Of a stretch of 64,000 nt of DNA, positions 13,467 through 26,464 are shown piece after piece. Source of the DNA: Abelmoschus esculentus (taxonomy: Eukaryota; Streptophyta; Magnoliopsida; Malvales; Malvaceae); NCBI GenBank assembly GCA_035048815.1, contig JAUCBN010000055.1, positions 10,770,501 to 10,834,500 of the forward strand, given 5' to 3'. Every line of letters begins with the position of its first letter. Position 1 is the first letter of the stretch. The translations under genes and the position numbers were made by a program. The notes under the pieces were generated by a model. It was not told the origin of the DNA and searched no databases. It was given only the letters and a program-made list of their open reading frames with translations.

Positions 13467-16352
13467 TTAAGGGTTGGTACCATCAGTAGCTTTCTTGTAT
13501 TCCGGTTTCAGCTCATACGATCCTTGATTAATTCCCTTGTTGTTGTATATACACAAGTCTTTAAGTATATCTTTCAGAAATTGCTTCAAGGAGAGAAGGA
13601 GAATCAGTAATCCGTAAGCCATTGGCTGGAATGCAATAAGACAATATGTGCCATTTATGCTTTGAGTCAGTGCCAATTCATCTTTCAAATACCACAACTA
13701 GTGGAAGCCAATATGTTAAGCCATGACTTTGTTGCAGACTGATAATCCAATCCATATAGAGAAAATCTGGGGAAAAAATTCAAGCAATCGATTTGCCTTT
13801 TTTGAACAATTTCTACCTAGGGGAAGGGGAATTTTTGTTCCTACTGGGTCTTGAACCTAGAGGAAGGGGAGGGTGTCACAACTTGAGAGCTTTAAAACAT
13901 AAGTGTAGAACCTCAGATCTTTATATAATCCTAGAAAGAATTGAATGTTTTCTACCCTGCTAGAATAATTTCAGATTTGTTTCTCTGAAAAAATAGCTTA
14001 TGTTACTTGGACTCAAACATAAGTGTCGAATAAGGGTCGGTGTTTGACACGGATAGTGCCAGACACAACATTTTTCAAGAAAAATGAAGAGTCTGAGCAA
14101 CATGGGAAGTAACACCTACCTTAGACTGTATTCATCTCTGACAAATCTTTATCACCGGTTTTAAGTTTTATATCTTCTGAAACATTTTTCGAGCCCCCTG
14201 GCCCTCTTTAATTTAACACAGGCTTAGCTAGCATTGAATTATAGGAATGTCAAAAGCATAAAGGTTCTAAAAGTTACTGAGTCAGTACAAATAATTAAGA
14301 AACATACTTCTGGTTGGTCTGTCTCTTGAATCAGTTGGTCTTAAAGTCCAATTCGATTGCCTTTCAAAGAGCTTAAACATAATATCTTCCATCTCTCCAC
14401 GATCCCTCCGTGTTCTTTTTGTATCTGATGTCTTCGAAGGTGCCTTCTTCTTTTCCTATTGCAAACACATCAGCTCTCAAACATATGATGGACAGATTAT
14501 AAATATATTCTGATTGCATATATGAGAGGAAATGAAAACACTCCCCAAAGGAAATATCAGTAAAAACATAATATTTAGATGATTCTACATGTAAAGGAAG
14601 TAACATTTAATACAGCAGCTATAATCATCCCTGGCATAGGCCTCATGTGAGATCCATTGTCATTATCGATGACCTGAAATGTAGAATAGAGGGAAATTTT
14701 GAGGAAAGGGGAAAGGAGAGGAAGGAATGTAATATATGTATAAATTATTAGAACCTGTATCTGTCTTGATTTGTTCATAGATTTATTTGTGCGTTCACGG
14801 CAGATTTTCCCATAGTTCTCGATGTTTTCATCATGAGGTCTCATGTCAAACTTGTTTAGTATTTTCCCCTCAACTGCAAGCTTTCCTGCAACATAAGCCA
14901 ATTTTCATAAATATCAAGAGCAGCGTTTCCCATTATATAATCTCCAACCCGAGTTTCTTTTTAAATTCATCTTGAGTTAACAAGAAAATTCTGAATTATT
15001 CACTGCACTAAACAGATATTTCAAGCTAGAAGTGTCTCAAAAAAGTTACCGGACCAGTATTTTTTCTGGAAAAGTGGAACTTTTTTAAACTCAGTCTAAT
15101 GTCAACAATGTAACAGTAAGACAGTTTTAGAATCTACGCTTCCAATAAGCCAAATAGAACGGTGTATCTCCCAGATTTTATACATGACCAGTACATGAAA
15201 AGTCCAGCGAGATTGTTCTGTTAATACTCCAATCATAATGGAAACAATTTAAGTCCATGAGGATAATCCTTAGTTGATAAAAGTGATGCGTTGCATCACC
15301 ACATTGATAATCAATCGATACATTCAAGTATTTGACAAGGACAATGGTTTTGGGACAGCACATTTGCTATTACAGCAAATTATAGCAGTGCAATTTAGCC
15401 TGTCAACAGAGAGGAATTAATATCCCAATTCCACGATTTCCGTGTAAAATGACAGAGCAAGACTTGATTAGAACTAGCTCAAAGATGGATATCATGTAAA
15501 ATACAAGATGCAAACTTACTAGTAGAAACATTTTATCCATGGCAAGTGAAGTATAAAGGCTGTTGTCTCCTGGAAGGACACATGCTTACCTTGGGGTGTC
15601 TGTGAAAACACAGACATTGGGACAAAGTCTTTGGTCATGTCCATGGAATAGCGCTTTGGTACATATCCAGTTTCTGTGCCAACCAATTCCATGGTAAACT
15701 GAGGTTCAACAAACAACTTATGTAAGACAGAACACAATCAAAATTATCATTACTTGTAAAGAACACGATTCCACCCTGCTCACTAAACTGATAAAGAACA
15801 CAATCAAAATTGATTGACGAGTTATGAACAACATCAAAAAGAAAAATGAATGTGAACAACTTGATTGTGACAGCACAAATTGTGGGAAGAAAAATAATGT
15901 AATGAAAATCACAGGGACCTGAATGTATGAAGCACTTAGAGAGTGTCAATACAGAGCTACCTAAATTATTCAATTAAGGGTTAAATTCATTTCTGTAATT
16001 CACTGTAGTTTTATGAGAGCTAAGAAGAACCGAACTTAATTTTGTTTTAAGACATCAATGTCCCATTTACTTAATCAACCATGATCAAGACCCTCCTGAT
16101 CAGCTAGTACTTCAATTAACTCCTCAATCGAGGCATATACCGTTTAAATTTGTAAGTTTCTCATCCAAATGAGATTGAAAAAGCTACCCAACTTCATTTA
16201 AAACAAATGTTAAGCACTTCAACCACTTCTGAAACCATATTTTTTCTTTCAGCTAACTTTCATCTACAGTAGTTGTCATACCTAAATTGTTTTATGGTTT
16301 CAACTTTCAACTAACTTTATTACTATGACTACTGTTATCACCATCAAGCCTT

Positions 16353-16431
<79 letters not shown>

Positions 16432-17080
16432 ATATATAATTTGGTACCAATATATAACAAGATTCACTCTTCCATATGAATATCATAATAATTACATGAA
16501 AAAAGTTCATCTTTCTAAACCTAACAAACTATGCATGAGCAAGTAATTTCTTGTGAATTAAGATATAAATTCACTCACACCCAAAATATCCACAAATTAA
16601 CAGAGGAAAAGAAAAAGAACATACCTTATTTGTTTAATACATTACTAAATGACCAAGAACAAGAAATCAAATATCCACCAATGGGGAAAACAATGCATGC
16701 AATGAAACTGAAACAAACCCAGAAAACAAGAAAAGATTCAAAACTCAAAACCCCCCATTAATCCATATAAAACAAAACAAATCCCTGAAAATCACACGAC
16801 AAAGGAAAGATGCATGAAAAGAACCAAACCCAACAAATAACCCACAATGTTATTCATTGAAAAGGATGTAAACCTGAGGAGAAGAGGAGTCATTGTCATC
16901 ACTAGAGACACGGGGGTCAATGGAAAGAATAACTTTGGCAACCGCTTGAGAAGGAGAAGCTGAAGAAGAAGAGTAGTTTGGAGGTGGTTGGAGAGAGCGG
17001 GAAACCAAGCGAGGGCATTTCATTAACCATACTGATCTTTCAGCTTTGCTTGTTTCCAGGTATATATCCTTGTTTTCCAT
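13467..17080 (-). CDS. TFIIF-beta (RAP30-type) subunit, frame broken by one extra base
   Basis: Six exons on the minus strand: 17080-16874, 15698-15590, 14885-14755, 14673-14614, 14455-14308 and 13583-13467. They encode family signatures: YLETSKAERSVWLMKCP at the N-terminus, ELVGTETGYVPKRYSMDM, CRERTNKSMNKSRQIQVIDN, RTRRDRGEMEDIMFKLFERQ and CIYNNKGINQGSYELKPEYK. TFIIF binds RNA polymerase II in the nucleus and is needed for initiation. Phases agree throughout except in exon 5, which has 148 bases where 147 are needed. The extra C lies in the pair at 14337-14338, right after WTLR at residue 208. As written, translation leaves the family frame there and stops at 13561-13563, giving about 225 residues and losing most of the C-terminal winged-helix DNA-binding domain. 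Without that base the product would be about 256 residues, the normal size. The exon 4 donor (GCT|GTATTA) is weak. Intron 1 carries a compound microsatellite. An assembly error is as likely as a real lesion. Confidence 0.88.
16352..16437. repeat. Compound microsatellite in TFIIF-beta intron 1
   Basis: Four simple repeats follow one another: (TC)n, then (TATC)n, then (TA)n, then (TG)n, closing with a short (TA) run. They lie in the first intron of the TFIIF-beta gene. Such stacked dinucleotide runs are usually length-variable between individuals. No function is implied by the sequence. Confidence 0.9.
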
Positions 17081-18224
17081 GGAAATCTTTTGTTTGGAAG
17101 ACGAGATGTGAACCAAGAAAGCTTCTTTTCTTTTAACAAACAATCAAACAAACTTGGGAAAACGATAGTGGGAGTCAAGGAATTGGAAGATTCCTCCTTT
17201 GTTTTTATTGTATTTTATTTGCACTTTTATTTAATAATAAAAAGTAATTATTCAATCATTTGCAGTTTTAAGTTTTAAATATTTTGTTTAGAGTTTAATG
17301 ATGAGGGTATAAAAGTAGTTTTAAAAATGATAAGATATGATTACGGTTAAAAGTGAGTAAAATTTTAAAAAAAATTAAATAATTATACTCGATTTAAAAT
17401 AATTTTAAATAATGTTTGATTATAAAATAAAATTTTGAATAATTCAAAATTTTTAGTAATTGAAGAATTTATTTTTAAGTTCGAGATCAGTCCCTTAATA
17501 TTTTATGATATATATATATCAATATATGAAAATATAAAAAATAGTCACATTAAAAATAAAAATATATATATATATATTTTATATGATTAGAAAAAGTTAT
17601 TTAAATTAAAATCAAATCGTACTATAACGTGATAAATAATTATAATTAAATTTTTATAGGATCTCAAAAATCTAAATCAACTCAACTCGAATAAAAAAAT
17701 CAAATAAAATTTGAATTGTAAAATATACTTATCAACTCAAATAAATCAAAATCTTTTAACTCAACTCAATAAAACCCTCACTCTTAATTAGAATTTAGAT
17801 TTTAAGATTAAAATTTAAGATTTATAAGTTAAAATCTAAATTTTGATCATATTTTTTAAACCTTAAATACCAAATTTTATACCCATATACTTAAACTCTT
17901 AAACACTAAACTAATTACATGAACTTTAATGATAATTCTAAATTCCAGGTTAAAATCTTATTTGGTTCCTAAGAATTTCGAACCCGTTTAACTATAACTC
18001 TTTGTATATATAATAAGTAAACATGGAATAGTAATGCAACCAAAATGAACTTATACGTACAACATTATAATATATATATATATGCATGCATGAAATATTA
18101 TATATTCATATCTGTATCATGCATGATAATACTTGAAAAAATAGTCAGAATGATGTCATTTTAAACCATAATAGAAAAGAAGAAAAAAAACATGCATACA
18201 TATTTGGTTAAATAATGTCTACAT
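17081..18224. other. AT-rich spacer between TFIIF-beta and taxilin-like genes
   Basis: The first 150 bases probably hold the TFIIF-beta leader and promoter, since that gene runs leftward from 17080. The rest is A/T-rich with (TA)n runs (17505-17520, 17563-17580, 18070-18085). A stretch of CTCAACTC-rich sequence at about 17345-17790 resembles that at 40367-40815 and may be a degenerate small transposon. No exon is seen. Confidence 0.5.
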
Positions 18225-21200
18225 TTAAACTGCCATGGAATCAAGGCTGTTGCCTCCGGAGGAGCTTTGCTTCCTCTCGGCTTGAAGAGATCGGCACAAT
18301 GATTCAAGCTTTTCTTTCTGGTTCTTCGTCTTTTCGAGTTGTTTCTTCAATAGCTCGCGCTGCTCGAGCAATGATGAACGGTGATTAGTGGTAGATAAAC
18401 TCGTCTTGACATAGATAATGATTCCTAAAGAATGAAAGCTTAAAATCGATATGTTAACTGTGTTACCTCCTCCACAAGTTCTATGAGAGTAACATCTGAT
18501 TTGTCGCATTTGCTCTTCAAGAAGACGTTTTCCTTCTTCAGTTCCTTGATTGATTTCCCCATCTAATTTGTAATGCAAAAGGAAAAAAAAACAGTTGGTA
18601 ACTTGGACAGAAATCATAACACAACATGGGACTTGATTCAGGTACGAGTGTCGAACATGAGTTCGTATCATACATATCATATCCATATGTTCGTTTTATC
18701 CCAAGACTTCCATGTAAAAGTCACTGGAGGATCTATCCCCATACCTATGTTCGGATATGCATCAAATATGGATGTCGGATACGGTACTTCAAGAAATAAG
18801 AAGAGACAAACCAATGTAGCATTGGTCCAAGCTATAGGAAAACCCGAAGAAAGTGCGTCTCGAAAAGGTAAAAGGCAAATAACATACCTTATCAATCTCT
18901 TGCTTAAATGTTTCAAAGACCTCATTGCTCTTTAACAAGGCATCCTGCAAAATTAAGTATTAGTGTCAAATATAATGAAGATGACAAGATAGGTTCATAT
19001 ATCAACGGTGAGTCGGTGAGACAAAAGGGCATGGAGACACTAATCAGATTTCAGTAATGCTGCAGCTCAGCAGTCAATACACAGAGGATCGGACCTGTTA
19101 AGTGCATTCAACGGGTGACTTCTAAATTTATGTATATCCCATGATTTATGCTCTATTTATGTCTTTTAGGATGAGAAATAAAATCATAAACCCTTTCCAT
19201 CACGTTATCCGTGGTCCCGACCAATCAGATTCATCCATCTCATTTTTTTCGAGGTGAATCATCACCTCTTTCCTACATGTAATTAATAAGTTGGTAGTTA
19301 TTAGGTAGTTACTTAATGATGAACGGACCTGATTACTTGGACTACGGATGACGTGGTGGAAAGAGTTCATGATATAATTTCTCCTTTTAGGATAGACTGA
19401 ATTAACTCCTAAATTTTGGGAGATTACAGATTTCATAGAATTGACAAAAGTCAACTTCCATTTGTATAAATACTGTACATTTTGAACTTAGAAAGATGGA
19501 GACATAAGCACTCATTTACCTAATATTATATCCATCAGCTTAAAGAGCAAAAAGAAGAAAAAAAACTGCCACTAACTTGAAATGATAAATGGCATGGAAA
19601 GAATCTGACCTGAAACTGTTGGAATTTTTCACCATCGGCTGTCAACTGTGTGCGCAAGTTCTTTTCAGTTGCCAATAAATGTGACACTTGCTCTGCATAT
19701 ACTTTCATCTGCACTTGTTCTTGGTTCAATTTCTCTTCATGTTGCTTAATTTTTAGGTCAGCGAGCTCTAGTTCTAGTGTTTTCTGCTTTAGCTGTGTCA
19801 CATGTGCAAGGGCTTAAGCTCACTGTTCTAAACAACACAATTTGATTGCATCTTGTGATGGAAAACCTTGGCTATACCAGTAAATCTAACCCGTACCTTT
19901 TGTTCAAATTGTTGTTCAGAGAGAGCATATTGATCAGCAAACTGCTTCAACTTTTCTCGTAACCTATACATGAAGATTTGCAAAAGTACTATGAGAAATG
20001 ACAAACTGGCGTTAAGTCGTTAACGCATTAAATCAAAATAAATGATATGAGGGAGATGATGCCTTCCCAGATAAAAGGAATTCTGTGGAAATTTACTTGG
20101 AAAAGCCAATATATTTAAAAACTCCTAAAGTAATCAGATGTTCAAATTAAACGATCCTCTGGGGGGAGGGGAGCACAGAATACAAAACAGATGTGATTTG
20201 GCGGTTCCAGTCTCTTACATCTCATTCTCCTTCAGTGTAGATAGACACTCATTCTTCTGCTCTTCCAGCTTATTGGTCACATCCTATAAGGGGAAAAAGA
20301 AGATTAAGAAACTACTAGTAAAATATGTTTAGGGTGAATCTCTTATAGTATCCGACACTTACTCGAGTCCCAGTAACATAAATTCATGCAGTTTACAGCT
20401 CTCGATTGAACTAATAGACTTGCAGACACAGTACTATCTTGATGAGTTATGACACAGTTGCTTTTCCCATTTATCTTGCATTTAACATATCATCTCTGTT
20501 GACCTACGCTATATATATGCTATGCAAACCGTGGGCATGATATCAACCATGTTTAACAGTTTAGACAATGATCTTATGAAGTAATATGGCTACAGAAAGA
20601 TGGACCAGTCAGCATGTAAGTCATTGTATCCACCATGATCACTTTCAACATCAAAATGGGAGCATCAAACCTTGATCGCATTATGGAACCTCGTCGATAA
20701 ATCTAATCTTATATTTTGCCCTTCTGTTGATACCCGTTTGCATTCATCCTGTGAAATCATGAGCAAGCCATCAACACCTTCATAAAAGAAAGACATAGCT
20801 CAAAAAGGACAAGTATATCTTTGTCACTGAAATTGAAGATTTTTAACAGATAATGATAAAAAAATCCCCATATATGAATTCAAATACGTCGGAATTAGAA
20901 ACAGTAAAACTGAAGGAAAGTTGTTTTCCTCGAGAAATAAATTTGTTGTGCAGCTTTACCATCACTTGATTAAAAGTATGCCAAACACTTACAGAAGAGC
21001 AACTTTACAGAGGAAGTACAGTTCAGATAAGAACTATTACTTATATCGTTTTATGGTAGGTTTGTAACGTAATCATAAGGTCAACATACTAGATGCAAAG
21101 TGTATCAAGAACAAACACTCATAAATACAACAAATCAAAAAGTGATGAATCATCCAAAGAAGAATACCATTAACATTTTGTTTTGACGTTGTAACTCCCT

Positions 21201-23661
21201 ACAAAGTGATTCAAGTTTATCTCGGACAGCAATAGCTACAAGAGAAGTCAAAGAAACAAAAATCAGTTCCATGATGTTCAAGATACAGAGAGATTATAAT
21301 ATTCACCGATGTGTCCTATGCGCCTCCTTGATAAACAAAACCTAATATTCAACTATAGCTTCTAAATTTAGCTGGTCATAGTTTCCAATTAAATGAACAT
21401 ATCTGGGTACAGTGAGGTCAAAAGACTTTCTCATTCAACAAAAGAAGAAAGAACCCATAATGCTAAACTGCATTCATACAGGAATAGCTCGTCCAAGGAG
21501 AACACTAAGCTAATTTTTTTTGGATATCGGCAACAATGTACTAGGCATGATGGTTATAGTCTTTTGGAAGAGATCGTAGCAATAGTTATCATACTCGAAC
21601 CCTCACATATAATTTGTTTATTTATTTTTAAATTTGTCAAACTGAACACACAAAAATTGTATGCATCCTACATATAGAATATGCCAGAAATAAAAACCAG
21701 TTTTCAAACTTAATGGACAAGTATCATTGTTGGCAACGTAAAGGCACCTTCACAAAAAAACAACTCGTATAATCATATGATCAATAAAATTTGGTCTTAG
21801 GTAACTAGAAAAACATATTTATCACATCATGTGATACAGTGATAGAGACTTTTTGGGAATCATGAATGTTATTTCAACTTACCTGCATCTCTTTCTGCAA
21901 GAACTTGTTGATATTTGAAAGAGAACTCGAGAAATTCCTTTTCAGATTTTAATGTACGCTTTGCATTCTTGCGTTTGGTTTCAGTGGTTTCCTAAGAAAT
22001 AAATTGGTGAGTTCACTTATATAGATGAAACTGATATAAAACAAGCATATACAAATACAAGTAACTTCTGAATAAACTGAAGTTCACTGAAAAGACTGTC
22101 ATACTCTAGAAAACTATGCAACTTGGCAAAGTTATAAACTACCAGCATTGCAACTGAAGACTATCGAAAAGCTCGTCTAGCGAACATTATTTTAATCGTC
22201 TAGAATTGCTATAAAGATTATCCTCCAGAAAAGAAAAAACTATGCAACCAGTCAAAAGTTACTAACAGTCTCGGGATAAAAAATGATAGAAAGGATGTTT
22301 CCATGTAAGTAAGCAATAATCATCAACACTTTCTTGATGGTCATACTGAACCCAACCCGCAAGCATAACAATTTGAAATAACTTAGTCATGCGCTATGAT
22401 TTACTAACTGTTTTTTTGTTCTTCAGGGAATTCACACTCTCTGATGAATATGATTCCTTCAAATCAGTAGATCTAGTTTCTGATCCTTCTTCAACAGCTG
22501 TGAAAAAAGAATCACCAATGAGCACTAGAAAACCTAAAAATGCATCCAAGTTTAAAATTGAAACAGTAGAACGAAAGCATGTGCCTCTGCACCAGATAGC
22601 AAAATCACCCCATATCCTTCCGGATGAGGCAGATTTGACCAGGAGAGCATCGGATGTACTTAAGAAGGCATTTTAAACAAAACAGAGATGAAGAAAAAAC
22701 ACCTAATAGAAGTTATTTCCAAATTTTACTTTTTTTTTTCTTTCATCAGGTACACCTTTACTAGTAATAGTACGATAACCAAAGGCATCAAACTATAAAA
22801 CTATAAAAGGGTACATGAAACTATATAAAAAAAAAGTTGCTTATAGTTTGTAGATCAACTGGATGCGCGCACACACTGAATAAACATACACACAGAAGCA
22901 CACATACACTGATACACATAGTCTCAAGAAATTTGTTTTAGGCATCTCAATTCTCATGAAACTATATAAAGGAACTTGCATAGAAAAAGAAAATTTTGTT
23001 ATAGTCTGTAGATCAACTTGACGGCCGCGCACACACACACTGGATAGACATACACACATAAGCACACATACACATAGTCTTAAGAGATTTGTTTTTGGCA
23101 TCTCAATTCTCATGAAGCTATATAAAAAACTTGCATAGAAAAAGAAGTTTTGCTTATAGTTTGTAGATCAACTGAATGCACACACACACAGACATACACA
23201 CAAAAGCACATACACATAGTCTTAAGAGATTAGTTTTCGGCATCTCGATTCTCATGCAATATACTAACTCTAGTACCTACAAATACACTTACTCATCCGA
23301 AAGTTAAAAGGAACAGAATATAAAAATTACATCTTTCTGTAGTTTGGACCTCCCCAACTTTAGTAGCCTCAGGAATTGTATCGCCGGATGCCTGGTGACC
23401 GACTAATTCACCATCAACAGAGTCTAAACAGCTATCAAAAGTGTCCCCCTCAGACAATGGCACAGGAAAAGTTCTTTGCTTCATCCCCTTTCTCGCTCCA
23501 AATTCATTGGTAACTAAATCATCTTCTTTATAATCAGGCTGCGAAGGGTTTTCATGTTCCAAGATGGGAGTTTTAGGAGCCAAAGGCTCTGAAGGACTCT
23601 CAACAAAGCCATCCGGCAATGAATCCACTTCGGGAAGTTGATTTGCCTCTGGATTTTCCAT
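18225..23661 (-). CDS. Taxilin-family coiled-coil protein
   Basis: Eleven exons on the minus strand join in phase: 23661-23331, 22497-22409, 21991-21883, 21235-21168, 20748-20671, 20283-20219, 19963-19897, 19792-19610, 18944-18888, 18562-18467 and 18359-18225. They give 425 residues. The first 110 residues are acidic and proline-rich (MENPEANQLPEVDSLPDGF). From about residue 140 onward the protein is a long coiled coil with taxilin signatures: KSEKEFLEFSFKYQQVLAE, VRDKLESLCRELQRQNKM, LSTRFHNAIKDVTNKLEEQ and QFADQYALSEQQFEQK. Animal taxilins bind syntaxins and act in vesicle traffic; the plant homologues are little studied, so a trafficking role here is inferred. No lesion is seen. A leader intron is likely (CTG|GTAATC near 23753, acceptor GGGTAG near 23667). 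Intron 1 holds a minisatellite and intron 8 a Mutator-like MITE. Confidence 0.9.
19163..19392. mobile_element. Mutator-like palindromic MITE, family C copy 1, in a taxilin intron
   Basis: A 212-bp element (19172-19383) is flanked by a perfect 9-bp direct repeat CTTTTAGGA at 19163-19171 and 19384-19392. Its two ends are long inverted repeats: left GAGAAATAAAATCATAAACC, right end reverse-complemented GAGAAATTATATCATGAACT. The CACGT(T/C)ATCCGTGG motif lies at matching places in both arms. Nine-base duplications and long terminal repeats point to Mutator-type mobilisation. The element sits wholly inside intron 8 and leaves the flanking exons intact. Confidence 0.75.
22814..23262. repeat. 155-bp minisatellite in taxilin intron 1
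   Basis: Nearly three head-to-tail copies of a unit of about 155-158 bp are present. The anchor TAGT(T/C)TGTAGATCAACT begins at 22844, 23002 and 23157. Each unit contains a CA-rich block (ACACACACAC-like), then ATAGTCT(C/T)AAGA and GGCATCTC(A/G)ATTCTCATG. On the minus strand part of it reads open (about 23113-22841), but the composition is low-complexity and it lies in an intron, so no protein is expected. Confidence 0.85.
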
Positions 23662-24380
23662 TCTCTACCCAAAAAAAGACAACCAAATACCATTTTTAAC
23701 GCTTATTGAACAAAAATGAAGAAAACCCAGAAGAGATTAGAGACAGATTACCAGATTTGAAGATGAAGAAAGGAATGAGGAATCCTTCTAGCTGTGCTGT
23801 TTTCGGATGATCTTTGCCTTTGTTCATTCACCCTTTTCTTCTGTAGCGTTGGAAGTGAAATTGATTCATGCGTCTCTATTTTTGTTCAGAGCAAACTCTC
23901 TGAATAGATTACTTTCTATTTGCATCACTCAATTTTAAAACATTTCAATTTAGTCATTATTTGATATATAAATTATATAAAAATTTGCATAATTTTATTA
24001 AAATTTAAAAATGTAACTTTAATATTCTACGCTTTAAAACATAATTTGCATAATTTATGATTTAGAGTTTAAGATTCCATGACTTTAGGATTGAATGTTT
24101 TAGGGTCGAGAATTAGATGTTAAATTTAATACAAAAGAAATTATATGTAATGTTTTTTACACGAATTGTGTATAAAAATATAACTCTTAATATAATCAAA
24201 ATATATTCCTGAATATGTACAATACATAATAAAATAAATTTTATCTAAAATTTAAATGTATTAATTTATCTTCTAATCATGACCCTTTAATTTTAAACTC
24301 TAAAATTAAAATTTTAAACTTTAAACTAAATCGTTAGTTAAATGTCTAAATTTATCTTGTTCTTTTATTTTCTCATATGT

Positions 24381-24842
24381 TAATAAGAATCTTTGTCTTC
24401 ATGATAAGCATTTCCTTTATCTTTGTGACAGTTTTTTTGTTTTTGTTTTGTGGTTTATTTTATTTGTCCTTGTGGCATGATCCAGTATACCATAACAGTC
24501 GGTTGTTGTGGAGATTTGAATCGGCGTTAGTTTTTTATTATGATTTTGTCGGTGATCATTGAAAGTTAGATCCTCACTCGGTTGATGGTTGTGTACCGAT
24601 ATAATCAGTCTTGAATAGTAGAACATTCTGTCTGATGGTTTAGATCGTTCACCGCTCCTTCACCAGTTATGTGTTGCGATTAGATAGAAATAAGGAGATT
24701 CATGAAGCTTCTGAATTTTGATGATATACCTATCTTTATAGAAAATATTTTATTTTTCTTTATTTTTTAATTTTTTGAATATATTATAATTATAATATTT
24801 TTTATAGATTTAATAAAAATTCAATAACAATTATAAAAAAAA
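24381..24842 (+). repeat. Dispersed 450-bp repeat, family D copy 2
   Basis: It aligns over its full length with 2696-3160, with scattered substitutions and small indels. Shared landmarks include TGATTATGATTTTGTCGG-like sequence, GTGTACCGATATAATCAGTC and AAGGAGATTCATGAAGCTTC. Orientation is the same as the other two copies. No coding frame or target duplication was recognised. Confidence 0.6.
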
Positions 24843-25953
24843 ATACAATACATGTGTACTAAACCATTTTACTACATAATCTACATAAAAGACTTATATG
24901 CTTTCTTTTTCTATGGTTTTAAAACTATCTTTCAAAGAGAAATGAAAGCTTGATGTATATGCCCCTTCTTATTCAAACCCTAAAACACTAGGTTTAGGGT
25001 TATCAATTATTATTTAGGGTTTAAAAAGTTAAAAAATATAATATATTTTTAGATTTTAAATTCTAAGGTTTAAATTTAATAATTATTGTTGAGAAATACA
25101 AAGGGCACCAAAGAAAAGTATATGATTTTTGTCCCATCTGAAAAAAAATTCAATACTTCTCGATTGTGAATATCTAAATACGATAAATTGTCCCATCTCT
25201 TTTAATTATTATATGATGTTATCATGCATATATGTATTTTAGTGATTAATTATCAAATTAAATTATTTTTATATATAAATATGATATAAAATTCTATCAA
25301 TTCAATCCTCATTAATTTGATTCTAATTTAAAATAATTCAATAATTTTTTAATTTTAAAAATTCTATCAATTCAGTCCTCATTAATTACATCTAATCAAA
25401 ATAAGTACTCATTATAAAATAAATAATTACCTAAATCCACCTATACTTTGTTACAAAGACCTTCCTTTTATTCAGTCTAAAGGTTCATAACTCAAATGTT
25501 AGAGAGAGAGAAAGTGAATGAAAGAATGTTATAAAACATCTAAATTAAGAATATTTTTTTGGGGTTTCATAAAGAAAATATTTGAAATTACAGATCAGAT
25601 AATATCTATCATGTTGGTCTGAGCAGCTTTTCCAACTCACCAGATTGTTGTTTTTGCCAACTCATTAGCTTCCTCCTTTAGCCAAGCTTCTTCAAGCTTT
25701 CACCTTTGCCAACTGGTTATTCAACAGCCAAGCAAACTGTCTTTTTATTATCAGTTATTTCATAAATATATAAAACAAATAAAAAATATTAAAACAAAAA
25801 AATCATACCAAAAATCTATGTCATATAATAAATTACTCAAAAAATTCAAAATTAAATTCTTTTAAACTACAAATGGTTCAATATTAAACCTGAATGGCTC
25901 AATCGCAACCCCCCAGCAGGTTTACTGAAAGAGACAGTTGGAAGTGGAACCAA

Positions 25954-25983
25954 CCCCCCCCCCCCCCCCCACACACACACACA
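25954..25983. repeat. C17 homopolymer next to (AC)n
   Basis: Seventeen consecutive C residues (25954-25970) are followed directly by ACACACACACACA. In otherwise A/T-rich DNA this is a sharp local exception. The complementary G17 run could form a quadruplex. The length is likely to be unreliable in sequencing and variable between individuals. Confidence 0.9.
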
Positions 25984-26116
25984 TCAGGTACTGAGAATTT
26001 AAAGGCTAAAGGTAAGAAATTTACAAGAATAATAATATTTAAGATTATATTTAAAAAAGTAAGTGAGTTTAAGGTAATTTTAGGAAAATAGGTCAAAATT
26101 TACAATGTTTTTTATA

Positions 26117-26245
26117 CCTCGTCACCTGTGCCTAGACCTCGTCACCTACAAGTGACGAGATCCATGTTAACCGTTAGATTGAACTGAAATCAACAGTGTG
26201 CATACATCTCGCCACCTGCCGGTAGCGAAGTTCAAGGAACACTGT
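26117..26245. repeat. Dispersed CGTCACCTGC repeat, family E copy 1
   Basis: The stretch carries CCTCGTCACC twice and then AAGTGACGAGATCCATGTTA, a segment shared with 58235-58345 and in part with 45401-45445. The shared part continues with ATTGAACTGAAATCAAC and CATCTCGCCA. It is probably a fragment of a larger dispersed element. Its ends cannot be defined from one copy. Confidence 0.5.
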
Positions 26246-26464
26246 TCTTTTTGGTTTATTTTCCCAAATATTTTCCAAACACACTTATTTCTTCCATTTT
26301 TTTCCTAACTCAATTATTCACTTGATCTAAAGTAAATCAAAAAAATTAATACCTTAACTATAATTATTTAAGTGTAAACCAATAATAATAAATATCTAAA
26401 AATGAATTTTAGGGTCTCTATTTAATATTATAATCAAAATTTTGAGTTTTTTTATTATAATTAT

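Larger units (their letters stand above)
23662..26464. other. Taxilin leader and AT-rich intergenic region
   Basis: The first 170 bases are probably the taxilin leader and core promoter. Beyond 23930 the DNA is A/T-rich with degenerate CCCTAAA-like words (24050-24340, 24970-25080). It contains copy 2 of the 450-bp repeat, a 17-base C run and a repeat of the CGTCACCTGC family, each listed separately. No gene is recognised. Confidence 0.6.

Noticed and set aside
22389..22676. Plus-strand open frame of 95 residues with apparently normal composition
   Set aside because: It is antisense to taxilin exon 2 (22497-22409), which fits in phase between its neighbours. The plus-strand frame has no family resemblance.
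22841..23113. Minus-strand open frame with repeated MRIEMPKTN
   Set aside because: It is the minisatellite in taxilin intron 1 read in one frame; the repetition comes from the DNA repeat.
22814..23262. CRISPR-like array
   Set aside because: Units are about 155 bp with no short repeat and unique spacer pattern, in a plant nuclear intron. It is a minisatellite.
26165..26460. A final exon for the RRM gene downstream of 26465
   Set aside because: I searched for a family-like C-terminus on the minus strand and found none; most of this stretch belongs to a dispersed repeat or A/T-rich sequence.
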